Shown: positions 8,215 through 15,281 of the stretch, piece by piece
How the letters are laid out: every line of letters begins with the position of its first letter
Position numbering within the stretch: the stretch's first letter is position 1
Origin: Solihabitans fulvus
Lineage (GTDB): Bacteria > Actinomycetota > Actinomycetes > Mycobacteriales > Pseudonocardiaceae
Assembly: GCF_008386585.1 (NCBI RefSeq)
Contig: NZ_VUOB01000078.1
Span: 1 to 37,748, forward strand
DNA: 37,748 nt
Direction of reading: 5' to 3'
Notes under the pieces: generated by a model
Told to the model about the DNA's origin: nothing
Databases searched by the model: none
What the model saw: the letters and a program-made list of their open reading frames with translations, nothing else
Program-made: the position numbers and the translations under genes

Positions 8215-8760
8215 GTGCTCGAGTTCGCGATCCTCGGCCTGCTGCACGAGGCGCCCATGCACGGCTATGAGCTGCGCAAGCGGCTGCACGAGCTGCTCGG
8301 TGCGTTCCGGGCGTTCTCCTACGGCACGTTGTATCCGACGCTGCGTCGGCTACAGCGAACCGGGTTGATCGCCGAGGAGGGCGACGAGCCGGCGACCCGC
8401 ACCTGGGGTCGCCGGGCGCGCAAGGTCTACAAGCTCACCGGCGACGGCAAGGAGCGGTTCGCCGAGCTGCTCGCCAACGCCGGCCCGCAGACCTGGGACG
8501 ACGACGCCTTCGGCGTCCACCTCGCGTTCTTCTCCCGCACGCCGGCCGAGGTCAGGATGCGAATCCTGGAGGGCCGTCGGCGGCGGGTCGAGGAGCGCAG
8601 GGAGGGGCTGCGGGCCACCCTGGCCAGGGCGGGCGAGCAGATCGACCGCTACACGCAGGCGCTGCACCGGATGGGTCTGGAGAGCAGTGAGCGCGAGGTG
8701 CGCTGGTTGAACGAGTTGATCGCGCACGAGCAGGCCGAGGGGCGGGACGGGACCGAATGA
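8215..8760 (+). CDS. PadR family transcriptional regulator
   Basis: A 181-residue DNA-binding protein. The GTG at 8215 follows GGAGG (8204-8208). Residues 1-95 form the PadR winged helix (LEFAILGLLHEAPMHGYELRKRL, FSYGTLYPTLRRLQRTGLI, RKVYKLTGDGKERFAELL). Residues 100-180 form the helical dimerisation arm typical of the long PadR subfamily (RRRRVEERREGLRATL, ERQ-like helices to the end). The gene sits directly before ino1 (50 bp from stop to the ino1 ATG), probably in one transcript, and the same neighbour pair occurs in mycobacteria. A palindrome at 8161-8173 is the likely self-operator. The ligand is unknown. Confidence 0.88.
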   Translation: MLEFAILGLLHEAPMHGYELRKRLHELLGAFRAFSYGTLYPTLRRLQRTGLIAEEGDEPATRTWGRRARKVYKLTGDGKERFAELLANAGPQTWDDDAFGVHLAFFSRTPAEVRMRILEGRRRRVEERREGLRATLARAGEQIDRYTQALHRMGLESSEREVRWLNELIAHEQAEGRDGTE

Positions 8761-8810
8761 GCCCCGTCGTCGCAGGCAACGTCACGGAAGAACGAGAAGG
8801 AGGACCCGGC

Positions 8811-9902
8811 ATGGGCGAACACCGCCGCAGCGTTCGGGTGGCCATCGTCGGCGTCGGCAACTGCGCCGCGTCGTTGGTGCAGGGCGTCCAGTACTACCGG
8901 GACGCCGACCCGAACACCCGTGTGCCCGGACTGATGCACGTCCAGTTCGGCGAGTACCACGTGCGCGACGTCGAGTTCGTCGCCGCGTTCGACGTGGACG
9001 CGAAGAAGGTCGGTCGCGACCTCTCCGAGGCCATCGTGGCCAGCGAGAACAACACGATCAAGATCGCGGACGTGCCGCCGCTCGGCGTGCCGGTGCAGCG
9101 CGGCCACACCTTCGACGGCCTCGGCAGGTTCTACCGGGAGACCATCGAGGAGTCCGACGACTCGCCGGTCGACGTGGTGAAGGCGCTGCGCGCCGCGCAG
9201 GTCGACGTCATGGTGTCCTACCTGCCGGTGGGTTCGGAGAAGGCGGACCGGTTCTACGCGCAGTGCGCCATCGACGCCGGTGTGGCCTTCGTCAACGCGC
9301 TGCCCGTGTTCATCGCGTCGGACCCGGAGTGGGCGGAGAAGTTCCGCGCGGCCGGCGTGCCGATCGTCGGCGACGACATCAAGTCGCAGGTCGGCGCCAC
9401 CATCACGCACCGCGTGCTGGCCAAGCTCTTCGAGGACCGGGGCGTCCAGCTCGACCGCACCATGCAGCTCAACGTGGGCGGGAACATGGACTTCCTGAAC
9501 ATGAAGGAGCTGGAGCGGCTGGAGTCCAAGAAGGTCTCCAAGACGCAGGCGGTCACCTCGCAGGTGGACCGCGACATGGGCAAGCAGAACGTGCACATCG
9601 GGCCGTCGGACTACGTGGCGTGGCTCGACGACCGCAAGTGGGCCTACGTCCGCCTCGAGGGTCGCGCGTTCGGTGACGTCCCGCTGAACCTGGAGTACAA
9701 GCTCGAGGTGTGGGACTCGCCCAACTCGGCGGGCATCATCATCGACGCCGTGCGTGCCGCGAAGATCGCGCTGGACCGGGGCATCGGTGGCCCGATCCTG
9801 TCCGCGTCCTCGTACTTCATGAAGTCCCCGCCGGAGCAGTACTCCGACTCGGTGGCGCACGAGGCCGTGGAGAAGTTCATCCGGGGCGAGCTGGACCGCT
9901 GA
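8811..9902 (+). CDS. ino1: Myo-inositol-1-phosphate synthase
   Basis: Converts glucose 6-phosphate to 1D-myo-inositol 3-phosphate with NAD, the entry to phosphatidylinositol and mycothiol in actinomycetes. 363 residues, the usual size of the short bacterial form. The ATG at 8811 is favoured by AAGGAGGA 7-8 nt upstream; a reading from 8757 would lack this site. The Rossmann start VRVAIVGVGNCAASLVQG is at about residues 7-24; DVMVSYLPVGSEKADRFYA, the Lys-containing GDDIKSQVGATI and LNVGGNMDFLNM are family landmarks. It follows the PadR gene on the same strand and ends in a bidirectional hairpin shared with the convergent SDR gene. Confidence 0.95.
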   Translation: MGEHRRSVRVAIVGVGNCAASLVQGVQYYRDADPNTRVPGLMHVQFGEYHVRDVEFVAAFDVDAKKVGRDLSEAIVASENNTIKIADVPPLGVPVQRGHTFDGLGRFYRETIEESDDSPVDVVKALRAAQVDVMVSYLPVGSEKADRFYAQCAIDAGVAFVNALPVFIASDPEWAEKFRAAGVPIVGDDIKSQVGATITHRVLAKLFEDRGVQLDRTMQLNVGGNMDFLNMKELERLESKKVSKTQAVTSQVDRDMGKQNVHIGPSDYVAWLDDRKWAYVRLEGRAFGDVPLNLEYKLEVWDSPNSAGIIIDAVRAAKIALDRGIGGPILSASSYFMKSPPEQYSDSVAHEAVEKFIRGELDR

Positions 9903-9907
9903 ACCGC

Positions 9908-9950
9908 CCGACGCGGGGCCGCCTGCCAGCTCCGGCGGCCCCCGCGTCGG
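9908..9950. terminator. Bidirectional hairpin between ino1 and the SDR gene
   Basis: CCGACGCGGGG plus CCGCC (9908-9923) pairs with the complementary run at 9934-9950 with one bulged base and a 10-nt loop. It starts 5 bp after the ino1 stop and ends 25 bp before the stop of the convergent SDR gene, so it can serve both. There is no U-tract. Confidence 0.7.
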
Positions 9951-9975
9951 CCCTGGTCGTTCTCCGTCGTTCGGG

Positions 9976-10725
9976 TCAGCGCTTGCGCAGCCGCAGCGAC
10001 TGCCACGAGCCGTCGGCCGTCCAGCCGCCGTCGACGGGCAGCGCGACGCCGTTGACGAATCCGCTGCGCGCCGGGTCGGCCAGGAACAGCACGGCCTGCG
10101 CGATGTCGTCGGGGCCGGCGAAGCGGCCGGCCGGCACGTGCTCGGTGATGTCGAGGTCGGTGTAGCTGCCGCCCGCCTGGTCGGCCTCGTCCATCTCGGT
10201 CTTGACCCAGCCGGGGCACACGGCGTTGACCCGCACGCCCCGTCCGCCCCATTCGACGGCCAGCGTCCTGGTCATCCCGATCAGGCCGTGCTTGCTCGCG
10301 TTGTAGGCGACGCGGTCGGCGACCCCGCGCAGCCCGGCGATCGAGGCGATGTTCACGATCGACCCGCCGCCCTGGTCGAGCATCACCCGCCCGGCCGCGC
10401 GGCTGAGCAGGAACGGCCCGGTGAGGTTCACGTCGAGAACCCGTTGCCACTGCTCGGTTTCGGTCTCCTCGGCCGGCGCGATGCTGGAGATGCCGGCGTT
10501 GTTCACCACGACGTCCACCCGCCCGTGGCATTCGAGGGTCCGCTCGACGAGCGCGGCCACGTCGTCCGGCGAGGACACGTCCCCGGCGACCGCGAGCCCG
10601 TCGGTTCCGTCGATCGCCTGAACATCGAAGCGCACCACGGCGAAACCCGCGTCGTGCAACACCTCGGCGATGCGCCTGCCCATGCCCTGGGCCGCGCCCG
10701 TGACTATCGCGACTGGTTGGTCCAC
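9976..10725 (-). CDS. SDR family NAD(P)-dependent oxidoreductase (FabG-like)
   Basis: 249 residues, the classical short-chain dehydrogenase size. Visible motifs: cofactor loop TGAAQGMG (residues 9-16), DVSS acidic turn, NNAGIS, catalytic Ser in IVNIASIAG, Tyr-Lys in YNASKHG, and the PGWVKTEM loop followed by the C-terminal LPVDGGW seen in classical SDRs. The substrate cannot be read from the sequence. TAGATT ends 6 nt before the GTG start and no ribosome-binding site is present, so a leaderless transcript is likely. It is convergent with ino1, with a shared hairpin between them, and 9 bp separate its start from the stop of the phosphoribosyltransferase gene upstream. Confidence 0.88.
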   Translation of the reverse strand: MDQPVAIVTGAAQGMGRRIAEVLHDAGFAVVRFDVQAIDGTDGLAVAGDVSSPDDVAALVERTLECHGRVDVVVNNAGISSIAPAEETETEQWQRVLDVNLTGPFLLSRAAGRVMLDQGGGSIVNIASIAGLRGVADRVAYNASKHGLIGMTRTLAVEWGGRGVRVNAVCPGWVKTEMDEADQAGGSYTDLDITEHVPAGRFAGPDDIAQAVLFLADPARSGFVNGVALPVDGGWTADGSWQSLRLRKR

Positions 10726-10731
10726 GGCCCG

Positions 10732-10737
10732 AATCTA
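10732..10737 (-). promoter_or_regulatory. Leaderless -10 box for the SDR gene at 10725
   Basis: TAGATT on the minus strand stands 6 nt before the GTG at 10725, overlapping the end of the upstream phosphoribosyltransferase gene. The spacing fits transcription starting at the start codon, so the SDR gene can be expressed separately from the SOS-type operon. Confidence 0.5.
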
Positions 10738-11499
10738 GGCGAGGGATCCGTTGTCCGGTAGGCACCGACCCAGGCAACACCGGCTCCAGTCGAATGGCCG
10801 TGCGCGCGCCCGTGCCAGGAAAGGCGCGGAGTGCACGTGTTGCGGGTTGATATGACGCCCGATAACCACTACCGCGACTCGTTGCGCGCCGGCGCGCTTG
10901 AGCGCGGCGGAGGCCGATTGCGCGCTGGCGCCCGTGGTCCAGGTGTCATCGACAAGAAGCACATTTCGTCCGGTGACCGGTGCTGCGAGAGTGAACCGGT
11001 CAGGGCTGAACACTCGATCGCCCGCGACAGCGCGCGCCACTGTCAGCGCATCGGTGAAGCGGGATCGCGTGCGGCCGATCATTCTGTTGAGGATCGTGGC
11101 CAGTGGATGCACGCCTGATCGGCTACCGCTGGGAACCGTTGTGACAAGATCGAAACCGTCGACACCTGCCGCCGTCGCGACGCAGTTCTCATGGCGGCCA
11201 AGGAACTCGTTGAACACCGTGGCGAGCCCGTTGGTGTGCTTGATCCGCACGCGCTCTATTTTGCTGTTCTTGTAGTGCCACAGTTCGTGGGCGAGCTGCT
11301 CACCCTTGACCGCGATCGCGATCGGAATCACCACATCGGCGAGCTGCTCGCGCGCCATCGCGAGATGTTTGTGGCACTGGTGGCAACGCTGATAGCCGAC
11401 GGTGCTTCCCCAACACGTCGCGCAGACTTCGTCGCCGGGCTCTGGCACCGGCACGAGGACGTTGCTGTAGCGCTCGACGAGCCGGTACTGCGGGCTCAC
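10735..11499 (-). CDS. ComF-like phosphoribosyltransferase with N-terminal zinc finger
   Basis: 254 residues. The N-terminus has CATC (26-29) and CHQC (39-42), a zinc-ribbon pair as in ComF. The phosphoribosyltransferase fold follows, with HELWHYKN (71-78), VTTVPSGSRSGVHPL (the ComF-type loop) and the PRPP-binding signature VLLVDDTWTTGASAQSAS (180-197). A cysteine-rich tail, CCLGRC (241-246), is an extra. The GTG start overlaps the stop of the DprA-like gene by GTGA, so translation is coupled. ComF proteins work in natural transformation, but no other competence gene is in view. The base purine or nucleotide acceptor is unknown. Codon use is less G/C-ending than in flanking genes, suggesting later acquisition. 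An operon with a nucleotide-binding SLOG protein under SOS control is compatible with a DNA-damage or anti-phage role (inference). Confidence 0.82.
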   Translation of the reverse strand: MSPQYRLVERYSNVLVPVPEPGDEVCATCWGSTVGYQRCHQCHKHLAMAREQLADVVIPIAIAVKGEQLAHELWHYKNSKIERVRIKHTNGLATVFNEFLGRHENCVATAAGVDGFDLVTTVPSGSRSGVHPLATILNRMIGRTRSRFTDALTVARAVAGDRVFSPDRFTLAAPVTGRNVLLVDDTWTTGASAQSASAALKRAGAQRVAVVVIGRHINPQHVHSAPFLARARARPFDWSRCCLGRCLPDNGSLA

Positions 11500-12389
11500 A
11501 GCTGGATGAGCTCGGGATGGTCGCTGGTCAGCTCGCCAAGAACAGCGATCAGGTGATCGGAGCTCTCCAGCACCGTGGTGTTGGGCCGGTCGGCCATCTC
11601 CTTCGCCCAGGTGGTGCCACTGACAACCTCGGGCAGCAGGAACACATGCCGGCCGTGCTCAAGAGCAAGCCGAGCCTGGATCCGACTGCCGCTGTGCTCG
11701 CCGGCCTCCACGACGACCGTCGCCACCGTGCAGCCGCTCATCACCGCGTTTCGCATGGGAAAGCTCTGTCTTGCCGGCCGGGCGTCTGGCCAGAACTGGG
11801 AGAAGACCGCGCCAGTGCGCGCTATCTCGTCCTGTAGTTCGCGATTCGCGGCCGGATAGCAGTGTCGAAGCCCGGTGCCGACCACCGCGACCGTTCGGGT
11901 GCCCGCGTCAACGGCCGCCCGGTGCGCGGCGGTGTCGATGCCCTCCGCGAGTCCGCTCATAACGGTGATGCCCTTACCTGCGAGCGCGGTCGCGATATCG
12001 CGTGCCCGCGCCAGCCCCCGAGCACTTGCTCCTCGGCTGCCGACCACGGCCACCGCCCGCTCATCGGCGGGGTCGAGAAAACCGCGAAAGGTCAGGAACG
12101 GCGGTCGCTGGTGCACCATCATCAGCTGGGCAGGATAGGTGTCGTCCAACACGGTGACGAGCTGGATGCCTTCGTCCCGCCAGGATTTGATCTCACGGTC
12201 CATCGCGTCGATCTGCTCGTCGAGATCCCGGTCGACGTGGTCGAGCGCCGGCTGGGTCGGCGTCACAAGACTATCCACTGTGGACAGTGCCGAACCCGCC
12301 TCCTCGACTGTTCGGGTGACGTCGGCCCAGCTTCTGCCGCTCTCGCGTAGGGCCAGCAGCAGAGCGGCCTGCTCGCGTGTATCCGTCAC
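11496..12389 (-). CDS. DprA/Smf-like (SLOG domain) protein, SOS-controlled
   Basis: 297 residues. The N-terminal 1-75 is helical (ALLLALRESGRSWADVTRTV), perhaps HTH-like. The Rossmann-type DprA core is complete: VLDDTYPAQL and PFLTFRG at about 100-122, AVAVVGSRGASARG, VMSGLAEGIDTAAHRAAVDAGTRTVAVVGTGL, CYPAANREL, FPMRNAVMSGCTVATVVVEAG, SGSRIQARLALEHGR. The C-terminal winged helix of many DprA proteins is not evident. DprA loads RecA on single-stranded DNA during transformation; SLOG proteins in general bind nucleotides or nucleic acid. This is probably not the housekeeping copy, which usually neighbours a Mg-chelatase-like gene and rnhB. The GTG at 12389 is preceded by TAGGAT at 6 nt (leaderless) and a perfect SOS box. 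A run of codons such as ACA, CTA, AGA, GAT and AGT differs from neighbours. Confidence 0.85.
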   Translation of the reverse strand: MTDTREQAALLLALRESGRSWADVTRTVEEAGSALSTVDSLVTPTQPALDHVDRDLDEQIDAMDREIKSWRDEGIQLVTVLDDTYPAQLMMVHQRPPFLTFRGFLDPADERAVAVVGSRGASARGLARARDIATALAGKGITVMSGLAEGIDTAAHRAAVDAGTRTVAVVGTGLRHCYPAANRELQDEIARTGAVFSQFWPDARPARQSFPMRNAVMSGCTVATVVVEAGEHSGSRIQARLALEHGRHVFLLPEVVSGTTWAKEMADRPNTTVLESSDHLIAVLGELTSDHPELIQL

Positions 12390-12395
12390 GACCTC

Positions 12396-12401
12396 ATCCT
12401 A
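12396..12401 (-). promoter_or_regulatory. Leaderless -10 box of the DprA-like gene
   Basis: TAGGAT on the minus strand ends 6 nt before the GTG at 12389, the spacing expected when transcription starts at the start codon. It touches the SOS box at 12402-12417, so LexA binding would block polymerase. Confidence 0.55.
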
Positions 12402-12417
12402 TCGAACACTCGTTCGA
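12402..12417. promoter_or_regulatory. LexA (SOS) box
   Basis: TCGAACACTCGTTCGA matches the Gram-positive/actinobacterial LexA consensus TCGAAC-N4-GTTCGA in all 12 specified positions. It lies 13-28 bp upstream of the DprA-like start codon, directly behind its -10 box, so repression by LexA and induction by DNA damage is predicted. The HAD phosphatase stop at 12456 is nearby, but its promoter is elsewhere. Confidence 0.82.
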
Positions 12418-12455
12418 ATGCATCTTGGTTCATCTGATCGTGGCAGTCTGCCGGG

Positions 12456-13103
12456 CTAGTCGTCCAGGCGCAGCGCGGCGGGCAGGTCGCTGATGTCGTC
12501 GAGGACGGCGGTCGCCTCGGCCAGCACCTCCGGATCCGGCGGGAAGTGCCGGTTGGGCAGCGCGTAGACGGCCATGCCGGCGGCGAGCGCGGAGCGCAGG
12601 CCGTTGGTGGAGTCCTCGACGGCGGCGCACTCCCTGGCCGGCACGCTGAGCGCCTTCGCGGCGGCGAGGTACACGTCGGGGGCGGGTTTGCCGGCGCCGA
12701 CCTGTTCGCTGGACAGCGTCACCCGCACCGTGTCGGTCAGGCCGGTCGCGCGCAGCACGACGTCGATCAGCGCGGGCGGGGCGGAACTGGCGATGCCGAC
12801 GGGCCAGCGTGCGGCGACGGTGCGGACCGTGTCCACCGCGCCGGGCAGCACCGGCGGGTCCTCGGCGACGCGGCGCACCATCCTGGCGGTGACCTCCTGC
12901 GCGATCCGCTCCGGCGTCGTCAGCGCCCCGAGCGAGTTCACCAGGTAGGCGGCCCATTCAGGGGTGCTCATGCCGAGCATCGCCCTGGTCGCCTCCGGCA
13001 GCCACCGGCCGCCGTGCTCGGCGACGACCGCGCGGCGGACCTCGTCCCAGGTCCGCTCGGAGTCGATCAGCACCCCGTCGAGATCGAACACGACCGCGTC
13101 CAT
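12456..13103 (-). CDS. HAD family phosphatase (beta-phosphoglucomutase-like)
   Basis: 215 residues. Motif I FDLDGVLIDSE (residues 6-16, nucleophile and acid Asp), cap domain of helices about 17-85, motif II IASSAPP, motif III Lys in GAGKPAPDVYLAAA and motif IV VEDSTNGLRSALAAGM. This is subclass I HAD with an alpha-helical cap, as in phosphoglycolate phosphatase and beta-phosphoglucomutase; the DxDG pattern with a Val fits the latter group loosely. The substrate is not readable. TAGGGT (13110-13115) is 6 nt before the ATG, pointing to leaderless expression. It shares the minus strand with the downstream DprA-like gene but the latter has its own promoter. Confidence 0.88.
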   Translation of the reverse strand: MDAVVFDLDGVLIDSERTWDEVRRAVVAEHGGRWLPEATRAMLGMSTPEWAAYLVNSLGALTTPERIAQEVTARMVRRVAEDPPVLPGAVDTVRTVAARWPVGIASSAPPALIDVVLRATGLTDTVRVTLSSEQVGAGKPAPDVYLAAAKALSVPARECAAVEDSTNGLRSALAAGMAVYALPNRHFPPDPEVLAEATAVLDDISDLPAALRLDD

Positions 13104-13109
13104 CCATCG

Positions 13110-13115
13110 ACCCTA
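13110..13115 (-). promoter_or_regulatory. Leaderless -10 box for the HAD phosphatase
   Basis: TAGGGT followed by 6 nt and the ATG at 13103; there is no ribosome-binding site in between. This supports the ATG as the start. Confidence 0.5.
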
Positions 13116-13147
13116 GCCGCGCCGCGATGCGCCGCGCCGCCTGTGCC

Positions 13148-13201
13148 GCAACTTACTTAGCTATAGCAACTAAAATAAGTTAGGCTAGCTAAGTAAGTTG
13201 C
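13148..13201. promoter_or_regulatory. 16-bp perfect inverted repeat, AT-rich operator before the MFS gene
   Basis: GCAACTTACTTAGCTA (13148-13163) and its exact reverse complement (13186-13201) flank a 22-nt AT-rich spacer. The spacer holds TAAAAT (13171-13176), a possible -10 box. The right part, TTAGGCTAGCTAA, partly matches the iron box of IdeR/DtxR (about 13 of 19 positions). The element lies 34-87 bp before the MFS start and is much more AT-rich than anything nearby. A dimeric or paired repressor site is the best reading; no regulator gene is adjacent. Confidence 0.7.
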
Positions 13202-13234
13202 TTCGACCTGTCAGGAGAGAGGCGCAGAACAGCG

Positions 13235-14452
13235 ATGAGCGCTGACGCACACCCCAAGCTGCTCGACGCGGTCACGGGACAACCGCGGGTCGTCTGGATC
13301 ACGGCCTTCGCCGCCGTGATCGCCTTCATGGGCATCGGGCTGGTCGACCCGATCCTGCTGTCCATCGCCGAGGGACTGCACGCGACCCCGTCCGAGGTCA
13401 CCCTGCTGTTCTCGTCCTACCTCGGCGTCCAGGTGCTCGCCATGCTCCTCACCGGAGCCGCCAGCGCCCGCTTCGGCGCCAAACGCACCCTGGTCGGCGG
13501 CCTCGTGCTGATCGTGCTCGCCACCGTGCTCTGCGCCGCCGCCGGCACCATCGGCCAACTCGTCGGCCTGCGCGCCGTCTGGGGCCTCGGCAACGCCTTC
13601 TTCATCGCCACCGCCCTCTCGGTGATCGTCGGCGCGGCCTCCGGCGGCCAGAAGGGCGCCATCCTGCTCTACGAGGCCGCGCTCGGCATCGGCCTGTCCG
13701 TCGGCCCGCTGCTCGGCGCCCTGCTCGGCAGCATCTCCTGGCGCGGCCCGTTCCTCGGCACCGCCGTCCTGATGGCGCTCGCTTTGGTGCTGTGCCTGGT
13801 CTTCCTGCCAGCCGACCGGCACGAGCGGCGCGCCAGGATCAGCGTGCTCGACCCGCTGCGCGCGCTGCGGCACGGCCCGCTGCTGCGCACCTCGATCGGA
13901 TCCGCCCTCTACACTGCGGCCTTCTTCACCGTCCTGGCGTGGACGCCCTTCGTGCTCGGCTACGGCGCGGTCCAGATTGGCCTGATCTTCTTCGGCTGGG
14001 GCCTGGCCGTCGCGGTCGCCGGTGTGCTGTTCGCGCCCAAGCTCGCCGGCCGGTTCGGCGAGCGGCACGCCACCGTGCTCGCGGTGTTCGGCTACGCCGC
14101 GCTGATGCTGGTCATGGCGGTGGACAACAAGGCGGTGCTGGTCGTGGCCGTGATCGTCAGCGGGCTGGTGTCCGGGCTGCTCAACACCCTGTTCACCGGG
14201 ACCGCGATGAGCGTCAGCCCGGCACCCCGCCCGGTCGCCAGCGCCGGCTACAACTTCTGCCGCTGGCTCGGCGGTGCCGTCGCCGCGACGCTGGTCGGGC
14301 ACGTCGCGCAGTGGTTCGGCTCGCCGAGGGTGCCCTTCCTGTGCGTCGCCGCGCTGTGCGTGGCGGCCGGCGTCCTGCTGACCGCGCGCGAGCGCACCCC
14401 GGACGCGCACGAGGTGCCCGCCGAGGCCGTGCTGGTCGGCGAGGAACTCTGA
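13235..14452 (+). CDS. MFS transporter (drug or metabolite efflux type)
   Basis: 405 residues with about 12 hydrophobic helices, the normal MFS layout. The first helix is VVWITAFAAVIAFMGIGLVDPIL, and the loop between helices 2 and 3, ASARFGAKRTLVGGL, is the MFS motif A region. The motif C-like stretch ALGIGLSVGPLLGALLG in helix 5 is characteristic of proton-driven exporters. Charged cytoplasmic loop PADRHERRARISVLDPLRALRHG separates the halves. The ATG at 13235 has GAGAGG about 12 nt upstream. The large inverted repeat just upstream shows tight regulation; the partial iron-box match would allow a siderophore exporter, but this is only a possibility. Confidence 0.88.
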   Translation: MSADAHPKLLDAVTGQPRVVWITAFAAVIAFMGIGLVDPILLSIAEGLHATPSEVTLLFSSYLGVQVLAMLLTGAASARFGAKRTLVGGLVLIVLATVLCAAAGTIGQLVGLRAVWGLGNAFFIATALSVIVGAASGGQKGAILLYEAALGIGLSVGPLLGALLGSISWRGPFLGTAVLMALALVLCLVFLPADRHERRARISVLDPLRALRHGPLLRTSIGSALYTAAFFTVLAWTPFVLGYGAVQIGLIFFGWGLAVAVAGVLFAPKLAGRFGERHATVLAVFGYAALMLVMAVDNKAVLVVAVIVSGLVSGLLNTLFTGTAMSVSPAPRPVASAGYNFCRWLGGAVAATLVGHVAQWFGSPRVPFLCVAALCVAAGVLLTARERTPDAHEVPAEAVLVGEEL

Positions 14453-14512
14453 GGCGGTGACGCGCGCCGAGCGGGACGGCGAACCCCTCGCGCCCGCCGC
14501 GTCAGGCGCGGA

Positions 14513-14518
14513 TACGGT
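14513..14518 (+). promoter_or_regulatory. Leaderless -10 box for the SDR gene at 14525
   Basis: TACGGT, then 6 nt, then the ATG at 14525, without a ribosome-binding site. It shows that the SDR gene has its own promoter, apart from the MFS gene 72 bp upstream. Confidence 0.5.
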
Positions 14519-14524
14519 CGAGCC

Positions 14525-15214
14525 ATGAACACTCGTCCGGTCGCTCTGATCACCGGGGCCTCCAGGGGCATCGGCGCCGCCACCGCCCGCGCCCTCGCGC
14601 CCACCCACGACCTGCTGCTCGGCGGCCGCGACCTGGAGTCGTTGCAGGCACTGGTCGACGAGCTGCCGCACGCGCGGCCGTGGCCGGTCGAGCTGACCGA
14701 TCCGACGGCGCTGCACGCGGTGACCTCGGGACTGGACCGGCTGGACGTGTTGGTGCACAGCGCCGGTGTCGTCGACCTCGGCACGATCGCGGAGACTCCG
14801 GCCGAGGTGTGGCGGCGGACCATGGAGGTCAACGTCATCGCCGTCGCCGAGCTGACCAGGCTGCTGCTGCCGGCGCTGCGCGCGGCGCGCGGGCACGTCG
14901 TGCTGGTGAACTCGGGCGCCGGCCTCCAGGCCAACCCCGGTTGGGGAGCCTACGCGGCGAGCAAGTTCGCGCTGCGCGCCTTCGGGGACGCGCTGCGCGC
15001 CGAGGAGCACGCCCGCGGCCTGCGGGTCACCTCGGTGCACCCCGGCCGAACGGACACGGACATGCAGCGCTCCGTCCGCGAACAGGAGGGCGGCGGCGAC
15101 TACGACGGCGCCAAGTACCTGCGGCCGGAGTCCGTGTCCTCGGCCATCCTCGCCGCGGTCACCGCCTCCCCGGACGCGCACCTCACCGAGATCGTCGTCC
15201 GACCCCGCGCCTGA
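14525..15214 (+). CDS. SDR family oxidoreductase
   Basis: 229 residues, a short classical SDR. Cofactor loop TGASRGIG (residues 10-17), HSAGVV in place of NNAG, Ser in VVLVNSGAG, catalytic YAASKFA, and HPGRTDTDM after the active site. GGRDLESL after the second strand suggests NADPH (Arg after the glycine). The substrate is unknown. The gene is convergent with the amidohydrolase at 15272; the 57 bp between them carry three copies of CTCACCGGA. Confidence 0.88.
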   Translation: MNTRPVALITGASRGIGAATARALAPTHDLLLGGRDLESLQALVDELPHARPWPVELTDPTALHAVTSGLDRLDVLVHSAGVVDLGTIAETPAEVWRRTMEVNVIAVAELTRLLLPALRAARGHVVLVNSGAGLQANPGWGAYAASKFALRAFGDALRAEEHARGLRVTSVHPGRTDTDMQRSVREQEGGGDYDGAKYLRPESVSSAILAAVTASPDAHLTEIVVRPRA

Positions 15215-15228
15215 CGCGGCCCGCCAAG

Positions 15229-15281
15229 CTCACCGGAGGCTCGCCAGCTCACCGGACGGAGGCCGAGGTTCTCACCGGAGG
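15229..15281. repeat. Three direct repeats CTCACCGGA(G/C)G between convergent genes
   Basis: CTCACCGGAGG at 15229-15239, CTCACCGGACG at 15248-15258 and CTCACCGGAGG at 15271-15281. The last one overlaps the stop codon of the amidohydrolase. Spacings are 19 and 23 bp. No function is evident; it may be local slippage or protein-binding iterons. Confidence 0.5.

Noticed and set aside
13211..15181. A 656-codon minus-strand frame over the MFS and SDR genes
   Set aside because: Its composition is Gln/Gly/Arg/Glu-rich low complexity; the plus strand encodes clear membrane helices and SDR motifs.
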